In this document: positions 48,763 to 61,296 of the stretch, one piece after another | Numbering within the stretch: the stretch's first letter is position 1 | Layout of the letters: each line of letters starts with the position of its first letter | Assembly (NCBI GenBank): GCA_028283725.1 | Contig: JAPWKC010000004.1 | Span: forward strand, 1,612,001 to 1,676,000 | Origin: Neorhizobium sp. | GTDB lineage: Bacteria > Pseudomonadota > Alphaproteobacteria > Rhizobiales > Rhizobiaceae | Direction of reading: 5' to 3' | DNA: 64,000 nucleotides | Notes under the pieces: generated by a model | What the model saw: only the letters and a program-made list of their open reading frames with translations | What the model was told of the DNA's origin: nothing | Databases searched by the model: none | Translations under genes and position numbers: made by a program

Positions 48763-49749
48763 TCAGACGGTCTCCCAGCCTTCCTTTTCGGATGCGCGGT
48801 AGATGGCGTCTATGAAGCGCTGGTTGGCGTGGGAGCTTTCGAGCGGCAGAACGGCCGAGATCTCGCCCGCGGCCGCCTTTGCGAAGGCTTCGACCTGGCG
48901 CTTGTACTGGCGGCTGTCGGGGAAGCGAAAGATCTGCGCCTGCTGGTGGTTCTGGTTCGACAACTCGATTTCTTCGGCACCGTAACGATTGGCATTGAAG
49001 GGCGATTTCACCTCGATAAACCCCTCGGTGCCATGGAAGACCATGACCTGGCGGGCAGCCATCTGGGTCGCGACATAGAATGTCATGTCGAACGTGCCGA
49101 AATCTGCCTTCACATTGGCGTAGATATCCGTGCCGAAATCCGCATCGCGCTCGATGGTCGATTTGACGCGCAGAGGCTCGGCACCTGTGGCAAAACGGGT
49201 GGCGATGGTTGGGTAGACGCCGATATCGGGAAGCGCGCCGCCGCCGAGTTCGGGAATGTTGCGCATGTTGCCCGGATCGCGGTTGAAATAGCTGAAGGCA
49301 CCCTGAACATGACGCAGGCGTCCGATGGCGCCTTCAGCAAGAAGCGCCTTCACCTTGGCCCAGACCGGCGCATAGGTGACCATGAAGGCTTCCGAGATGA
49401 CGACGCCGGTGCGGTCGCGTACGGCGATCAGGTCCTTGATCTCTTGCGCCTTGAGGGCAAGCGGCTTTTCGACCAGAACATGCTTTCCGGCTTCGGCTGC
49501 CTTTTTCGACCATTCCACATGCTGGCTGGTGGGCAGCGGAATATAGACGGCATCGATGACATCGGACGACAGCATCTCCTCATAGGACCCGAAGGCATGC
49601 GGGGCGCCGAACCGCGCGGCCAGATCCTTCGCCTTTTGCAGATCGCGGCTGGCAAAAGCCGAGATGACGCAGTTTTCCGCATCCTGAATAGCCGGTGCGA
49701 CGAGTTCGCGACCGATCTTGGCCGTCGACAGAATTCCGAAGCGCAGCAT
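48763..49749 (-). CDS. Gfo/Idh/MocA family oxidoreductase
   Basis: A 328-residue NAD(P)-dependent dehydrogenase. [20 protein letters not shown] is the Rossmann N-terminus, [43 protein letters not shown] contains the EKP motif with the catalytic Lys, and the C-terminal alpha/beta domain has [13 protein letters not shown] in the place of the usual GGxxxDxGxH. The sugar or inositol substrate is unknown. The ATG at 49749 has GGGGAGAAG upstream; the ORF-track start is six codons earlier. It is convergent with gtrA. Confidence 0.9.
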   Translation of the reverse strand: MLRFGILSTAKIGRELVAPAIQDAENCVISAFASRDLQKAKDLAARFGAPHAFGSYEEMLSSDVIDAVYIPLPTSQHVEWSKKAAEAGKHVLVEKPLALKAQEIKDLIAVRDRTGVVISEAFMVTYAPVWAKVKALLAEGAIGRLRHVQGAFSYFNRDPGNMRNIPELGGGALPDIGVYPTIATRFATGAEPLRVKSTIERDADFGTDIYANVKADFGTFDMTFYVATQMAARQVMVFHGTEGFIEVKSPFNANRYGAEEIELSNQNHQQAQIFRFPDSRQYKRQVEAFAKAAAGEISAVLPLESSHANQRFIDAIYRASEKEGWETV

Positions 49750-49980
49750 CTGGCTTCTCCCCTTCACTGTTTCTCAAGGCCAGCATAGGGGCGATGCCAC
49801 CCTCTCGGCAACCAGCCCAATGTGGCGGACGTCATTGAAGCACGATGCGCCAAGCTCGGGTAAAAAATCGATGACATGCAAACTTCAGGGGTTTTTCCGC
49901 CGACAACATCCGCTAGTTTCCTCGGGATCGACTTTCCTTTGCCAATCCCCTGAAGATTTTAAAAACACCTGGAGATCACC

Positions 49981-50928
49981 ATGGAGCTTCGCCCGCTCGG
50001 CCGCACCGGCCTTTCCATTTCCCCCGTCGTCTTCGGCGGCAACGTGTTCGGCTGGACCGCCGACGAAAAGACTTCGTTCGACCTGCTAGACCAGTTCTTC
50101 GGCGCAGGCTTCAACACGATCGATACGGCCGACGTCTATTCCAAATGGGTGCCGGGCCATGCCGGCGGCGAGAGCGAGACAGTGATCGGCAACTGGCTGA
50201 AACGTGGCACGGTTGCCCGCGACAAGGCCGTGATCGTCACCAAGGTCGGCCATCCCTCGATGAACGACGACAGGCTGAAGGCTCGCTGGATCGTCAAGGC
50301 GGCGGAGGATTCTCTCACCCGTTTGAACACCGACTATATCGACCTCTATCTGTCGCATTTTCCCGACGACAGCACGCCGCATGAGGAAACGCTGGGCGCC
50401 TACCAGAAACTCAAGGATGAGGGCAAGATCCGCGCCGTCGGTTGCTCCAACTACAGCGCCGAGCAGCTGAAGGCCGCGCTGGAGGCCTCGGAAAAGAACG
50501 GCCTGCCGCGCTACGACGTGCTGCAGCCGGAATATAATCTCTATACCCGCAACACGTTCGAAGGGCCAATTGCCGATCTCTGCATTGCCGAAGATATCGG
50601 CGTGATCAGCTATTACGCGCTGGCCGCCGGCTTCCTCACCGGCAAGTATCGCAAGCCCGAGGATGCCGAGGGCAAGGCGCGCGGATACCGCATTCCCGAC
50701 TATATCAACGAGCGCGGCCTGAAGATCCTGGCGGCACTTGACGATGTTGCCGCCGAAACCGGCGCCGGCCTTGCCTCGATCGCGATCGCCTGGGTGGCGG
50801 CACGGCCGGGCATCACCGCCCCGATCGCCAGCGCCACCAGCCCGCGGCAGCTCGAAGCGCTGATCGCCGCCGGAAACCTGACCCTGACCGACGCGCAGAT
50901 CGCCAAGCTGACTGCCGCCGGCGCCTGA
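49981..50928 (+). CDS. Aldo/keto reductase
   Basis: A 315-residue NADPH-dependent (alpha/beta)8 reductase. MELRPLGRTGLSISPVVFGGNVFGW opens the family, FNTIDTADVYSKW holds the catalytic Asp and Tyr, VIVTKVGHPS the Lys, and DLYLSHFPDD the His region; IRAVGCSNYSAEQLKAAL and SYYALAAGFLTGKYR follow. The substrate is unknown. It is divergent from the Gfo/Idh/MocA gene and convergent with the LysR gene, with a short (38-base) gap to the latter. Confidence 0.92.
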   Translation: MELRPLGRTGLSISPVVFGGNVFGWTADEKTSFDLLDQFFGAGFNTIDTADVYSKWVPGHAGGESETVIGNWLKRGTVARDKAVIVTKVGHPSMNDDRLKARWIVKAAEDSLTRLNTDYIDLYLSHFPDDSTPHEETLGAYQKLKDEGKIRAVGCSNYSAEQLKAALEASEKNGLPRYDVLQPEYNLYTRNTFEGPIADLCIAEDIGVISYYALAAGFLTGKYRKPEDAEGKARGYRIPDYINERGLKILAALDDVAAETGAGLASIAIAWVAARPGITAPIASATSPRQLEALIAAGNLTLTDAQIAKLTAAGA

Positions 50929-50966
50929 TACGACAAAGCGCTCTTGTGCCGCCTACGCGCCATCGT

Positions 50967-52993
<2,027 letters not shown>

Positions 52994-53120
52994 AGGCGTC
53001 AGGCTTTGCGATGGGGTATGCGGCTGTGCCGTGTGCCCCATTCTCCCCGAGAGATCGCCAAACCTGCTTCTGCCCTCCCCGCCATCGTGCTAAAATACGA
53101 GCGAAACCGGAGGAGACGGC

Positions 53121-53480
53121 ATGTCGGAGGATCAGGCAGTCGAGGCGGTCGTGCATCTTTATGTGGAGGGCATGGCCTTTGCGCATGAGGGGGCGCTGCG
53201 AAAGGCGTTTCACCCGCGCGCATCGATCATCGGCAATTACGAAGGTGCCGTCGAATGGCTGTCGCTCGACGAGTTCGTCGCGGCGGTCATTTCCGAAGGT
53301 GCTGCGCCGGCAGGCACGCAGCCGGTGATCCAGATCGAGACGCTCGACGTCACCGGCGATACGGCTTGCGTGAAGGTCGTCGATCACTTCGCCGGGATGC
53401 GGTTTTCCGACTATCTCTCGCTCTTGAAGATCGACGGGCGCTGGATGATCGTGGGAAAGCTTTATCACCTGCATTCGTAA
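53121..53480 (+). CDS. Nuclear transport factor 2-like (putative lumazine-binding) protein
   Basis: A 119-residue cone-shaped NTF2-like domain, MSEDQAVEAVVHLYVEGMAFAHEGALRKAFHPRASIIGNYEG, then FVAAVISEG, VTGDTACVKVVDHFAGMRFSDYLSLLKIDGRWMIVGKLYHLH. This pattern matches Lumazine_bd_2/SnoaL-like proteins, small binding or isomerase-like folds whose ligands are often unknown. GGAGGAG precedes the ATG. It stands 127 bases after the aldo/keto reductase on the same strand and may belong with it. Confidence 0.82.
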   Translation: MSEDQAVEAVVHLYVEGMAFAHEGALRKAFHPRASIIGNYEGAVEWLSLDEFVAAVISEGAAPAGTQPVIQIETLDVTGDTACVKVVDHFAGMRFSDYLSLLKIDGRWMIVGKLYHLHS

Positions 53481-53531
53481 CGGGCGAAGGGCAGGCTCCG
53501 GGTAGAGGGAGCCTTTTGCAGGGCCCGGCGA

Positions 53532-54152
53532 TCATCCCGCCGCCAGCGCCGGAAAACCGTCGTACCATTGTGCATGGCTGCCGTCATGGTTTGCCATGCC
53601 GGGCCTGGTCAGGATGCCGCGCGGCTCGGCATAGCTCGAGATGATCCGTTTCGGGCGCTCGTGCCACTGGATGTTGAAAGCCCAGAGTTTGGGGAAGAAT
53701 TCCATCGCCGCATAGGGCAGATGATCATGCACCCACCAGGCAATCCGCCGCCAGTCGCCGTTCTCCTGATGACGATCCCAGACGAAGGGGATGACGATGC
53801 AGGCGGTGGCGCCCATGAAGCCGTCCGCGTCGCGCCTGTCCCAGATGTGATGGGCGAAATTGCTGTCGTTGGAGGCGCAATTCAGACCGTTGGCATTGCC
53901 GAAACCGTTGACCTCGGCCGAGCGATAGGCGGATCGGATATGCAGGCGCCCGAATGTAGCCTGCAATGGCTCCAGCAGGTCCTCGCAAAGGCGGCTGCCG
54001 GCCGCGATCGCCAGATCCGGATCGTCGGGCACGTTGGACAAGCCATTGAGTGCGGCGATCTCGGAATAAAGAAAATCGCGCAGGAAGAAGTTTTCGGAAA
54101 GCCGCGCCCGACCGACTTCTTCAAGTCCTCGCATCGATCCCGGTTTGCGCAT
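53532..54152 (-). CDS. Hypothetical protein with a possible peptidase M15-like fold
   Basis: A 206-residue protein starting MRKPGSMRGLEEVGRARLSENFFLRDFLYSEIA; the ATG at 54152 has GGAG seven bases upstream, and the ORF-track GTG start is four codons earlier. HIRSAYRSAEVNGFGNANGLNCASNDSNFAHHIWDRRDADG resembles the RSGYR...SxHxxGxAxD arrangement of peptidase M15/DD-carboxypeptidases, and WWVHDHLPYAAMEF could give the last His. The match is partial: the His-Asp spacing differs. Without a signal peptide it might be a phage-type lysis or tail-associated enzyme. The role is uncertain. Confidence 0.62.
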   Translation of the reverse strand: MRKPGSMRGLEEVGRARLSENFFLRDFLYSEIAALNGLSNVPDDPDLAIAAGSRLCEDLLEPLQATFGRLHIRSAYRSAEVNGFGNANGLNCASNDSNFAHHIWDRRDADGFMGATACIVIPFVWDRHQENGDWRRIAWWVHDHLPYAAMEFFPKLWAFNIQWHERPKRIISSYAEPRGILTRPGMANHDGSHAQWYDGFPALAAG

Positions 54153-54201
54153 GCCTGTCTCCACTTGTCGGTAGGGGCGGTGCGGTCTTGCGCCTCACAC
54201 G

Positions 54202-54231
54202 AAAAAGCCTGCCCCGATGAGGGAGCAGGCT
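54202..54231 (-). terminator. Intrinsic terminator of pheT
   Basis: On the minus strand AGCCTGCTCCC-TCAT-CGGGGCAGGCT is followed by TTTTTCG, about 50 bases after the pheT stop codon. Confidence 0.85.
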
Positions 54232-54279
54232 AATCTCTGGTTTACGGCTATGCCACCCGTTTTGCGGGCGCCCCGGCAA

Positions 54280-56718
54280 TCAGGCGCGCAGCACGCCGCC
54301 GGTCGCCTTCACCACGTTGGCAACGATCTTGCCGGTCAGCGCCTCGAAATCCTCGTCCGTCAGGGTCTTGTCGACCGGCTGGATCTGCACTTCGATGGCA
54401 ACCGACTTCCTGCCTTCGCCAACGGACGCACCTTCGAAAATATCGAAGACGGTGACGGCGGTGATCAGCTTGCGGTCGGCGCTGGTGGCCGCCTTGACGA
54501 TGGCGCCGGCCTCGACGCCCGTCTCGACGACGAAGGCGAAGTCGCGCTTCACCGCCTGAAAGGGCGAAAGCTCCAGCGGCGGCTTGGTGCGGGTGGCCTT
54601 CTTCTTCGGCTCCTGCATGGCATCGAGATAGACCTCGAAGCCGCAGAGCGCGCCGGAGACATCAAGCGCCGACAGCGTCTTCGGATGGAATTCGCCAAAC
54701 GTGCCGAGGATCACTTTCGGCCCCATCTTGATCGTGCCGGAACGGCCCGGATGGTACCAGGAAGGACCACCCTGCTCGATCTGGACATTGGCCATGGGCA
54801 GGCCGCAGGCTTCCAGAACTGCCAGCGCATCGGCCTTGGCATCGAAGACATCGACCGGCTTGCCGCCGCCCTTGTCCTTGTTCGACCACAGCCGGCCGGC
54901 GCCGTTGATCGAGGCCGTGCCGCGGCGGATGCCGCCTGCAACGCGGCGCTGACCTTCCGGCGTGTCATTCTCGTAAGTGCCCGAGACTTCGAAAATCGCC
55001 ACGTCGCCAAAGCCCTTGTCGGCATTGCGCTGGGCGGCCGACAGAAGGCCCGGCAGAAGCGAGGGACGCATGTCCGACATGTCGGCTGCAATCGGATTGG
55101 CGAGCTTCAGCGCGGCAGAACCGCCGCCGAAGAGCTTTGCCTGATCTTCCGGGATGAAGGACCAAGTGACGGCTTCCAGCATGCCGCGCGCGGCAAGGGC
55201 GCGGCGCGCCGTGCGGGTGCGGATCTGCAGCGTCGTCAGGATGCGGCCGTTCACCGCCCCATGGCTTTCGAGCGGCTCCGGCTTGATCTTGTCGACGCCA
55301 TGCATGCGCATGACTTCCTCGACCAGATCGGCCTTGCCATCGACATCCGGGCGCCAGGACGGAACCTTGACCGACACGCGCTCGTCGGAAGAGCCTTCGA
55401 CGGTAAAGCCGAGGCGGGTGAGGATTTCGCGGCTCTCCGTCGTCGAGACGTCGAGGCCGGTCAGGCGCTTGACCTCGGAGAAGGGGAAATCGACGGTTTT
55501 CGCGTCAAAGCCCTTGTAGCCGATGATCTTTTCCTTCGTCGGCGTGCCGCCGCAGAGGTCGAGAACCAGCTGCGTGGTGCGATCGAGGCCGGGGATCATG
55601 TATTCGGGATCGATGCCACGCTCGAAACGGTAGCGGGCATCGGTGATGATGCCGAGCGCGCGGCCGGATTTGGCAATGTTGATCGGGTCCCACAGCGCCG
55701 ATTCGATCAGCACGTCGACGGTGTTCTCGTCGCAGCCGGAATGTTCGCCGCCCATGATGCCGCCGATCGATTCCACGCCATTGTCATCGGCGATGACGAC
55801 ATTGTTGGGGCCGAGCTTGTATTCGCGGGTATCGAGTGCCAGCACAGTCTCGCCGTCTTTCGCACGGCGGACGGTGAGATCGCCCTTCACCTTGGCAGCG
55901 TCGAAGACGTGCATCGGGCGGCCCTGGTCGAAGGTCATGTAATTGGTGATATCGACCAGCGCGTTGATCGGGCGAAGGCCGATCGCCTTGAGGCGGGTCT
56001 GCATCCAGGCCGGGCTCGGGCCGTTCTTCACACCGCGCACGAGGCGCAGGCCGAAGCCGGGGCAAAGCTTTTCGTCGTCGAGATCGATGGAAAGACCAAC
56101 CGTCGTGTCGCCTTCGAGCTTGAGCGCCGGTTTTGCGGAGACCTTCAGCGTGCCGAGGCCGGAGGCCGCCAGATCGCGGGCGATGCCGTAGATCGAGGTG
56201 CAGTCCGGGCGGTTGGGCGTGAGGTTGATCTCGATGACAGGATCGTCAATGCCGGCATAGGTCGCGAAAGAGGTGCCGACGGGCGCGTCTTCTGCAAGAT
56301 CGATGATGCCGTTATGATCTTCCGACATGTTGAGCTCTTTTTCCGAGCACATCATGCCGTGGCTTTCGACGCCGCGGATCTTTCCGACGCCAAGCGTCAC
56401 GTCGAGGCCCGGTACGTAATCGCCGGGGCGCGCGAGCGCACCGACCAGACCGGCGCGGGCATTCGGCGCGCCGCAGACGATCTGCAGCGGCTTGCCGCCG
56501 TTCACGTCAGGGCCGGCATCGACGGAAAGGACCTTCAGCCGGTCGGCTTCCGGATGCTGCACAGCCGTCAGGATTTTGGCGATGACGAAGGGCTTGTAGG
56601 CCGCCTTGTCATCGATATCCTCGACTTCGAGACCGATCGCCGTCAGGCGTTCGCAGATCTGATCGAGCGTGGCATCGGTCTCAAGATGATCCTTGAGCCA
56701 GGAAAGCGTGAATTTCAT
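54280..56718 (-). CDS. pheT: Phenylalanine-tRNA ligase subunit beta
   Basis: An 812-residue subunit of the heterotetrameric enzyme that charges tRNA(Phe). [34 protein letters not shown] is the N-terminal domain, [17 protein letters not shown] begins the EMAP-like tRNA-binding domain, [27 protein letters not shown] is the B3/4 editing region, and [41 protein letters not shown] is the C-terminal ferredoxin-fold domain. It follows pheS after 15 bases. The 1215-residue plus-strand ORF over pheST is an antisense shadow. Confidence 0.97.
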   Translation of the reverse strand: MKFTLSWLKDHLETDATLDQICERLTAIGLEVEDIDDKAAYKPFVIAKILTAVQHPEADRLKVLSVDAGPDVNGGKPLQIVCGAPNARAGLVGALARPGDYVPGLDVTLGVGKIRGVESHGMMCSEKELNMSEDHNGIIDLAEDAPVGTSFATYAGIDDPVIEINLTPNRPDCTSIYGIARDLAASGLGTLKVSAKPALKLEGDTTVGLSIDLDDEKLCPGFGLRLVRGVKNGPSPAWMQTRLKAIGLRPINALVDITNYMTFDQGRPMHVFDAAKVKGDLTVRRAKDGETVLALDTREYKLGPNNVVIADDNGVESIGGIMGGEHSGCDENTVDVLIESALWDPINIAKSGRALGIITDARYRFERGIDPEYMIPGLDRTTQLVLDLCGGTPTKEKIIGYKGFDAKTVDFPFSEVKRLTGLDVSTTESREILTRLGFTVEGSSDERVSVKVPSWRPDVDGKADLVEEVMRMHGVDKIKPEPLESHGAVNGRILTTLQIRTRTARRALAARGMLEAVTWSFIPEDQAKLFGGGSAALKLANPIAADMSDMRPSLLPGLLSAAQRNADKGFGDVAIFEVSGTYENDTPEGQRRVAGGIRRGTASINGAGRLWSNKDKGGGKPVDVFDAKADALAVLEACGLPMANVQIEQGGPSWYHPGRSGTIKMGPKVILGTFGEFHPKTLSALDVSGALCGFEVYLDAMQEPKKKATRTKPPLELSPFQAVKRDFAFVVETGVEAGAIVKAATSADRKLITAVTVFDIFEGASVGEGRKSVAIEVQIQPVDKTLTDEDFEALTGKIVANVVKATGGVLRA

Positions 56719-56733
56719 GATCTTATCCCTCCC

Positions 56734-57816
56734 TTACTGGCTCAAACCGCCGAACAGCGTCGGCATGTCGAGCGGGCGGAAGCCGTAATGGTTCATCCAG
56801 CGGACGTCGGCATTGAAGAAGTCGCGCAGGTCCGGCATGCCGTATTTCAGCATGGCGATACGGTCGAGACCCATGCCCCAGGCAAAGCCCTGATACTCGT
56901 CCGGATCGAGACCGCCGGAGCGCAGGACATTCGGGTGGACCATGCCGCAGCCCAGAATTTCCATCCAGTCGGTGCCCTCGCCGAATTTGACGATCGGGCC
57001 GGAGCGGTCGCACTGGATGTCGACCTCGAAGGACGGCTCGGTGAACGGGAAGAAGGACGGGCGGAAGCGCATCGTCACCGACGGCACTTCGAAGAAGGTC
57101 TTGCAAAACTCCTCCAGAACCCAGCGCATGTTGCCGACATTCGACTTCCTGTCGATGACGAGGCCCTCGACCTGATGGAACATCGGCGAATGGGTGGCGT
57201 CACTGTCCTGACGGTAGGTCTTGCCCGGAATGACGATGCGGATCGGCGGGTCCTGCGCTTCCATGGTGCGGACCTGGACCGGCGATGTGTGGGTGCGCAG
57301 AACCTTGCGCTCGCCCTTTTCGTCGGCCTGGAAGAAGAACGTGTCGTGCATCTCGCGCGCCGGGTGGCCTTCAGGGAAGTTCAGCGCGGTGAAATTATAA
57401 TAGTCGGTCTCGACATCGGGGCCTTCGGCAATCGAAAAGCCCATGTCGGCGAAGACGGCGGTGATCTCGTCGATGATCTGGCTGATCGGGTGGATACGGC
57501 CACGCTCGGCCGGGGACGAGCGCACCGGCAGCGAGACATCCACCGTCTCGGCCTTCAGGCGCGCATCGATCGCGGCATCCTTCAGAAGCGTCTTGCGCGC
57601 CGTGATCGCATCGGTGATCTCGGTCTTGAGAGCGTTGATCGCCGCACCGCGGGTCTGGCGCTCTTCCGGCGTCATCGTGCCGAGCATCTTCAGGAGTTCG
57701 GAGACCGAGCCCTTCTTGCCGAGTGCCGAAACGCGGACCTGTTCGATGGCCGCTTCGTCTTCCGCGCCTGCGACTTCCGCCAGCAGGGCGGCCTTCAATG
57801 TATCGATTTCCGTCAT
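56734..57816 (-). CDS. pheS: Phenylalanine-tRNA ligase subunit alpha
   Basis: A 360-residue class II synthetase subunit. The N-terminal coiled-coil binds t[74 protein letters not shown] (motif 2) and [22 protein letters not shown] (motif 3) make the catalytic core. The ATG at 57816 overlaps the stop of the upstream kinase-like gene (TGATG) and sits at good distance from AGGAAG; an ATG one codon earlier is possible. Odd for pheS, it is translationally coupled to a kinase-like gene. Confidence 0.97.
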   Translation of the reverse strand: MTEIDTLKAALLAEVAGAEDEAAIEQVRVSALGKKGSVSELLKMLGTMTPEERQTRGAAINALKTEITDAITARKTLLKDAAIDARLKAETVDVSLPVRSSPAERGRIHPISQIIDEITAVFADMGFSIAEGPDVETDYYNFTALNFPEGHPAREMHDTFFFQADEKGERKVLRTHTSPVQVRTMEAQDPPIRIVIPGKTYRQDSDATHSPMFHQVEGLVIDRKSNVGNMRWVLEEFCKTFFEVPSVTMRFRPSFFPFTEPSFEVDIQCDRSGPIVKFGEGTDWMEILGCGMVHPNVLRSGGLDPDEYQGFAWGMGLDRIAMLKYGMPDLRDFFNADVRWMNHYGFRPLDMPTLFGGLSQ

Positions 57817-58655
57817 CATCTTCCTGCTTCGGCGTCGCGGCCGTTCAAGGTCGTTTCGAGATAGGCCGTGGCCTCTATGAACTGCCGCAGATCTCTACCC
57901 ATGTGCACCCGCCCGATCAACCTAGCAAGCCATAAAAACCCGCCCAGAAAGCCGGTGAGGCCGGCCAATTGCTTCAACGCGGCGGGTGGCGCGAGATCGG
58001 CCCAGGCGCGGTAGGCACGATCATGCGTGTTGCGGCCGAGCTTTGCCCGGCTTGCCACCTGCAGGAAGAGCAGCCAGATGTCGCGTGCCTGCGCCACCTC
58101 CATCGGCATCACGGCCTCCGGTTCTTCCTCGAAATCCATGAAGCCGATGCGGCCGTCACGGGTGAACATGTCACGCGGAAACGGCCTACCATGGCACAGG
58201 CCCCTGCCGTGCAGCCGACCGAGCTCGGCGCAGCAGAAGACCAGCATGTCGTCATGCAATTTCGGATCGGCGATCCTCGACAGCTGTTTTTGCACCGTCG
58301 GCCCGACATCGGTCAGAACCACGGCGCTGCCGGAGGAATAGACCACATCGGCCGTCGGAACGCCGTGATCGCGAAAGAGCGCCATGCGGCGCAGGTCGCG
58401 ACCGGCGAAATTGCCATCTTTCGGCCGGGGCGAAGGGCGCAGGAACGGCATGCGCAGGAGCGCTGCCAATGCCTGCTGAAGCGCCGCCGTCTTCGGCCGC
58501 CCCTTGGTGTCGTGCCGCTTGATCCAGACGGCGCCAGACGACAGCTCGATCCGTTCCACCCGGTTAGAGCGTTTCACGAGAGCCGCAAGCAGGATTGCCA
58601 CATCATCGGGCGCAAGCGCCGGAATATCACTGATTTCAGTGAGATCGCCCCGCAA
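57816..58655 (-). CDS. LPS-kinase/InaA-like protein kinase-fold protein
   Basis: A 279-residue protein from a TTG start at 58655, supported by AAAGGAG eight bases upstream. It has kinase-like marks: VWIKRHD (a possible ATP-binding Lys), [50 protein letters not shown], in which [10 protein letters not shown] resembles the catalytic loop of InaA/WaaP lipopolysaccharide kinases and DFEEEP replaces DFG. A hydrophobic stretch near residues 235-250 ([16 protein letters not shown]) could attach it to the membrane. The first base of the pheS start overlaps its stop. Related genes are often labelled serine/threonine phosphatase, which the sequence does not support. Confidence 0.75.
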   Translation of the reverse strand: MRGDLTEISDIPALAPDDVAILLAALVKRSNRVERIELSSGAVWIKRHDTKGRPKTAALQQALAALLRMPFLRPSPRPKDGNFAGRDLRRMALFRDHGVPTADVVYSSGSAVVLTDVGPTVQKQLSRIADPKLHDDMLVFCCAELGRLHGRGLCHGRPFPRDMFTRDGRIGFMDFEEEPEAVMPMEVAQARDIWLLFLQVASRAKLGRNTHDRAYRAWADLAPPAALKQLAGLTGFLGGFLWLARLIGRVHMGRDLRQFIEATAYLETTLNGRDAEAGR

Positions 58656-58728
58656 GCGACGTCTCCTTTCAGTCGATCGAATAGTCTTTGATGGAGATAT
58701 AGCGCCATCACAGCAAAGAGCAAAAACG

Positions 58729-58765
58729 AAAGAACCCGCGCGGGGCTGGCCAGCGCGGGTTCTTT
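58729..58765 (-). terminator. Intrinsic terminator after rplT
   Basis: A perfect 13-bp stem, AAAGAACCCGCGC with an 11-base loop, followed on the minus strand by CGTTTTTGC. It lies 30 bases after the rplT stop, so the kinase-like gene and pheST have their own promoter. Confidence 0.9.
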
Positions 58766-58793
58766 CAAAGAGATAAGTCTCTTAAGCGCCGAC

Positions 58794-59198
58794 TTACTTG
58801 ACGGTGCTTTCGAACTCGTTCTTCGTGCCGGCGTCCTTGAGGTAGGAAAGCGCCTTCTTGGATGCTTCGACGAGAAGGCCGAAGGCAGCCGGCTCATGGA
58901 TTGCCATGTCGGACAGAACCTTGCGGTCGACTTCGATGCCAGCCTTGTTCAGGCCGTCGATGAAGCGGCCGTAGGTGAGGCCTGTTTCGCGGACGGCAGC
59001 GTTGATACGCTGGATCCACAGAGCGCGGAAGTTGCGCTTCTTGACGCGACGGTCGCGCGTTGCGAACTGACGCGAACGATCGACAGCGGCCTTGGCGGCG
59101 CGAATGGTATTCTTGCGGCGGCCGTAGAAGCCCTTGGCTGCCTTGAGGGTCTTGGTGTGCTTGGCGCGGGATGTTACGCCACGTTTTACGCGTGCCAT
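58794..59198 (-). CDS. rplT: 50S ribosomal protein L20
   Basis: A 134-residue ribosomal protein that binds 23S rRNA early in assembly and is essential for it. [70 protein letters not shown] is the strongly basic conserved N-terminal part. The C-terminal tail is longer than E. coli L20 (118 residues), as usual in rhizobia. It follows rpmI by 39 bases in the infC-rpmI-rplT cluster; in enterics L20 represses this operon. Confidence 0.98.
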   Translation of the reverse strand: MARVKRGVTSRAKHTKTLKAAKGFYGRRKNTIRAAKAAVDRSRQFATRDRRVKKRNFRALWIQRINAAVRETGLTYGRFIDGLNKAGIEVDRKVLSDMAIHEPAAFGLLVEASKKALSYLKDAGTKNEFESTVK

Positions 59199-59237
59199 GT
59201 CATGATCTCCTTAAATGATCCAAAAAGCAGAAAAGTC

Positions 59238-59441
59238 TCAGAGACCGTTCGGCAGGTAGTTCTTGATGACCTTCTTGCCATCCGGCTCAGCGAGGATCAT
59301 CGTACCGCGTGCATCGCGGATGAACTTGTTGGACCGCTTGATCATGCCGTGGCGCTTGCCAGCAGCTGCTGCGACGACCTTGCCGGTCGCCGTGACCTTG
59401 AACCGCTTCTTTGCAGCGGACTTCGTCTTCATCTTGGGCAT
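59238..59441 (-). CDS. rpmI: 50S ribosomal protein L35
   Basis: A 67-residue basic protein, [46 protein letters not shown], ending IKNYLPNGL. The ATG at 59441 has GGAG upstream and matches all L35 proteins; the ORF-track start is 23 codons too early. It is between infC (217 bases away) and rplT (39 bases). The larger gap to infC could hold its own promoter or an attenuation hairpin. Confidence 0.97.
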   Translation of the reverse strand: MPKMKTKSAAKKRFKVTATGKVVAAAAGKRHGMIKRSNKFIRDARGTMILAEPDGKKVIKNYLPNGL

Positions 59442-59658
59442 TTTGCTACTCCGTTTTTGTATCGGACCCACAGACGAGGTGGATCCAAGCATTTTGAACG
59501 GCCTCGGCATGCCCTGCCGGACCGTTCGGACGCGCGCTTATACTCGCAGACCGAGAAAAGCGCAATGGGCTAAAGAGAAAGCTGGCGGAATGCGCCCGAA
59601 CGGCGCAAACCCACCGGAAGCCCGTCAGGCACATTCCTGCGGGCGGGTGATGCGGCGC

Positions 59659-60195
59659 TTATTTCGGCGCCAGCACCATCATCATCTGACGTCCCTCGAG
59701 CTTGGGCTCGGCTTCGACCTTGGCAATCTCGAGCGTGTCGTCCTTGACCTGCAGGAGAAGCTTCATGCCGAGTTCCTGGTGGGCCATTTCGCGGCCGCGG
59801 AACTTCAGGGTCACCTTGACCTTGTCGCCTTCTTCAAAGAAGCGGTTCATCGCCTTCATCTTCACCTCATAGTCATGGGTGTCGATGTTCGGGCGCATCT
59901 TGATTTCTTTGACTTCGACGACCTTCTGCTTCTTGCGAGCTTCGGAAGCCTTCTTCTGGTTCGCATATTTCAGCTTGCCGAGGTCGAGGATCTTGCATAC
60001 CGGCGGATCGTTGTTCGGCGAGATTTCGACGAGATCAAGTCCCGCTTCCTCGGCCATCTTCAGAGCCTGATCCGTGGCGACTACGCCAAGATTCTGGCCT
60101 TCGGCATCGATGAGCTGGACCTTGGGAATACGAATTTCCCGGTTGGAGCGCGGCCCTTCCTTAACGGGGGCATCGGCTTTGAATGGTCTGCGAAT
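59659..60195 (-). CDS. infC: Translation initiation factor IF-3 (AUU start)
   Basis: A 178-residue factor that proofreads the start codon and keeps subunits apart. The ORF track shows only 132 residues from an internal ATG at 60057; upstream the frame stays open through [43 protein letters not shown], an essential part of the N-terminal domain. The only fitting start is ATT at 60195 ([10 protein letters not shown]), preceded by TAGGAG. infC uses AUU in many bacteria, which lets IF-3 limit its own translation. The C-terminal domain ends [13 protein letters not shown]. Confidence 0.95.
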   Translation of the reverse strand: MRRPFKADAPVKEGPRSNREIRIPKVQLIDAEGQNLGVVATDQALKMAEEAGLDLVEISPNNDPPVCKILDLGKLKYANQKKASEARKKQKVVEVKEIKMRPNIDTHDYEVKMKAMNRFFEEGDKVKVTLKFRGREMAHQELGMKLLLQVKDDTLEIAKVEAEPKLEGRQMMMVLAPK

Positions 60196-60381
60196 GGTCG
60201 TGTTCTCCTAGACTATTTCGGTGCCCGGCGACGGCTGAGCCGCGCCGGTCCGTAGACGCGCGGGCAATGTCGTGATCGCCGAGAGGATGTCAATAGCATA
60301 ACGGCATAGAAAAATCACCTGCTGTTCCTGCCATCGAATGTGATTTATGGACCCTGAAGCGCGCAGATAACGGAGACTTCC

Positions 60382-61194
60382 ATGACCAACGCAGATCACC
60401 CCCAGGATGCACCTACCGCAAACGCCATCACCGTCGGCGCCGGAGAGGCAGCCCGCACGATCGCCATCAAGGCGCGGCCTGCCCGCGATGGCGGGCCGAA
60501 GGCGGCACTGGTCTGGCTTGGGGGATACCGTTCCGACATGGAAGGCACGAAGGCAATTGCGCTCGATGCGCTCGCTGCCGACCTCAAGGCCGGAGCGATC
60601 CGTTTCGATTATTCCGGACATGGGGTTTCCGGCGGCGCCTTTCAAGACGGCACGATCTCGCGATGGCTCGAAGAGACACTGGCCGTCATCGACGCTCAAA
60701 ATGTCGATGAGGTCATCCTGGTCGGGTCTTCGATGGGCGGATGGATTGCGCTGCGCGCCGTTCAGGAGCTGCGGAAACGGACAAACGGTCCCGTCGTCAA
60801 AGGCATGGTGCTGATCGCGCCGGCACCGGATTTCACCTCCGAACTCATAGAGCCGATGCTTTCGGAGACGGAAAAGACCTCGCTTGCCGAACGCGGCTAT
60901 TTCGAGGAGCCGTCCGACTACAGCCCGGAGCCCTATATCTATACGCGCGCGCTGATGGAGGATGGACGCGCCAACCGGGTGATGACCGGCATCATCGAGA
61001 CCGGCTGCCCGGTGACGATCCTGCAGGGCATGGCCGATCCCGACGTACCCTATGCCCATGCGCTGAAGCTTGTGGAATTTCTTCCCGCCGACGACGTGGT
61101 TCTGACGCTGATCCGCGACGGCGACCACCGGCTTTCGCGGCCGCAGGATCTCGACAAGCTGCGCGACGCCGTGGTTGCATTCTTCCCTTCCTGA
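60382..61194 (+). CDS. Alpha/beta hydrolase
   Basis: A 270-residue hydrolase. ALVWLGGYRSDMEGTKAIALDALAADLKAGAIRFDYSGHGVSGG is the early fold, VILVGSSMGGWIALRAV has the nucleophile elbow (S117 in GSSMGG), ILQGMADPDVPYAHALKL carries the acid Asp, and RDGDHRLSRPQDL the His. It resembles the bacterial/mitochondrial ABHD10-like palmitoyl-thioesterase group with a missing signal peptide. The natural substrate is unknown. It is divergent from infC. Confidence 0.9.
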   Translation: MTNADHPQDAPTANAITVGAGEAARTIAIKARPARDGGPKAALVWLGGYRSDMEGTKAIALDALAADLKAGAIRFDYSGHGVSGGAFQDGTISRWLEETLAVIDAQNVDEVILVGSSMGGWIALRAVQELRKRTNGPVVKGMVLIAPAPDFTSELIEPMLSETEKTSLAERGYFEEPSDYSPEPYIYTRALMEDGRANRVMTGIIETGCPVTILQGMADPDVPYAHALKLVEFLPADDVVLTLIRDGDHRLSRPQDLDKLRDAVVAFFPS

Positions 61195-61296
61195 TGAAAT
61201 TTCAGGCTGAGACAGAAATGCCGCTCCGTTAACCATATTCGCGCATGCCGCGGGTTAACAAATCCTGAACGATTGACTAACGGCCCCCGAACCCTT

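Noticed and set aside
54217-57864. 1215-codon plus-strand ORF
   Set aside because: It lies antisense to pheS and pheT, which have full family motifs. Long antisense frames are common in GC-rich genes, and its product is low-complexity Arg/Asp/Gly sequence.
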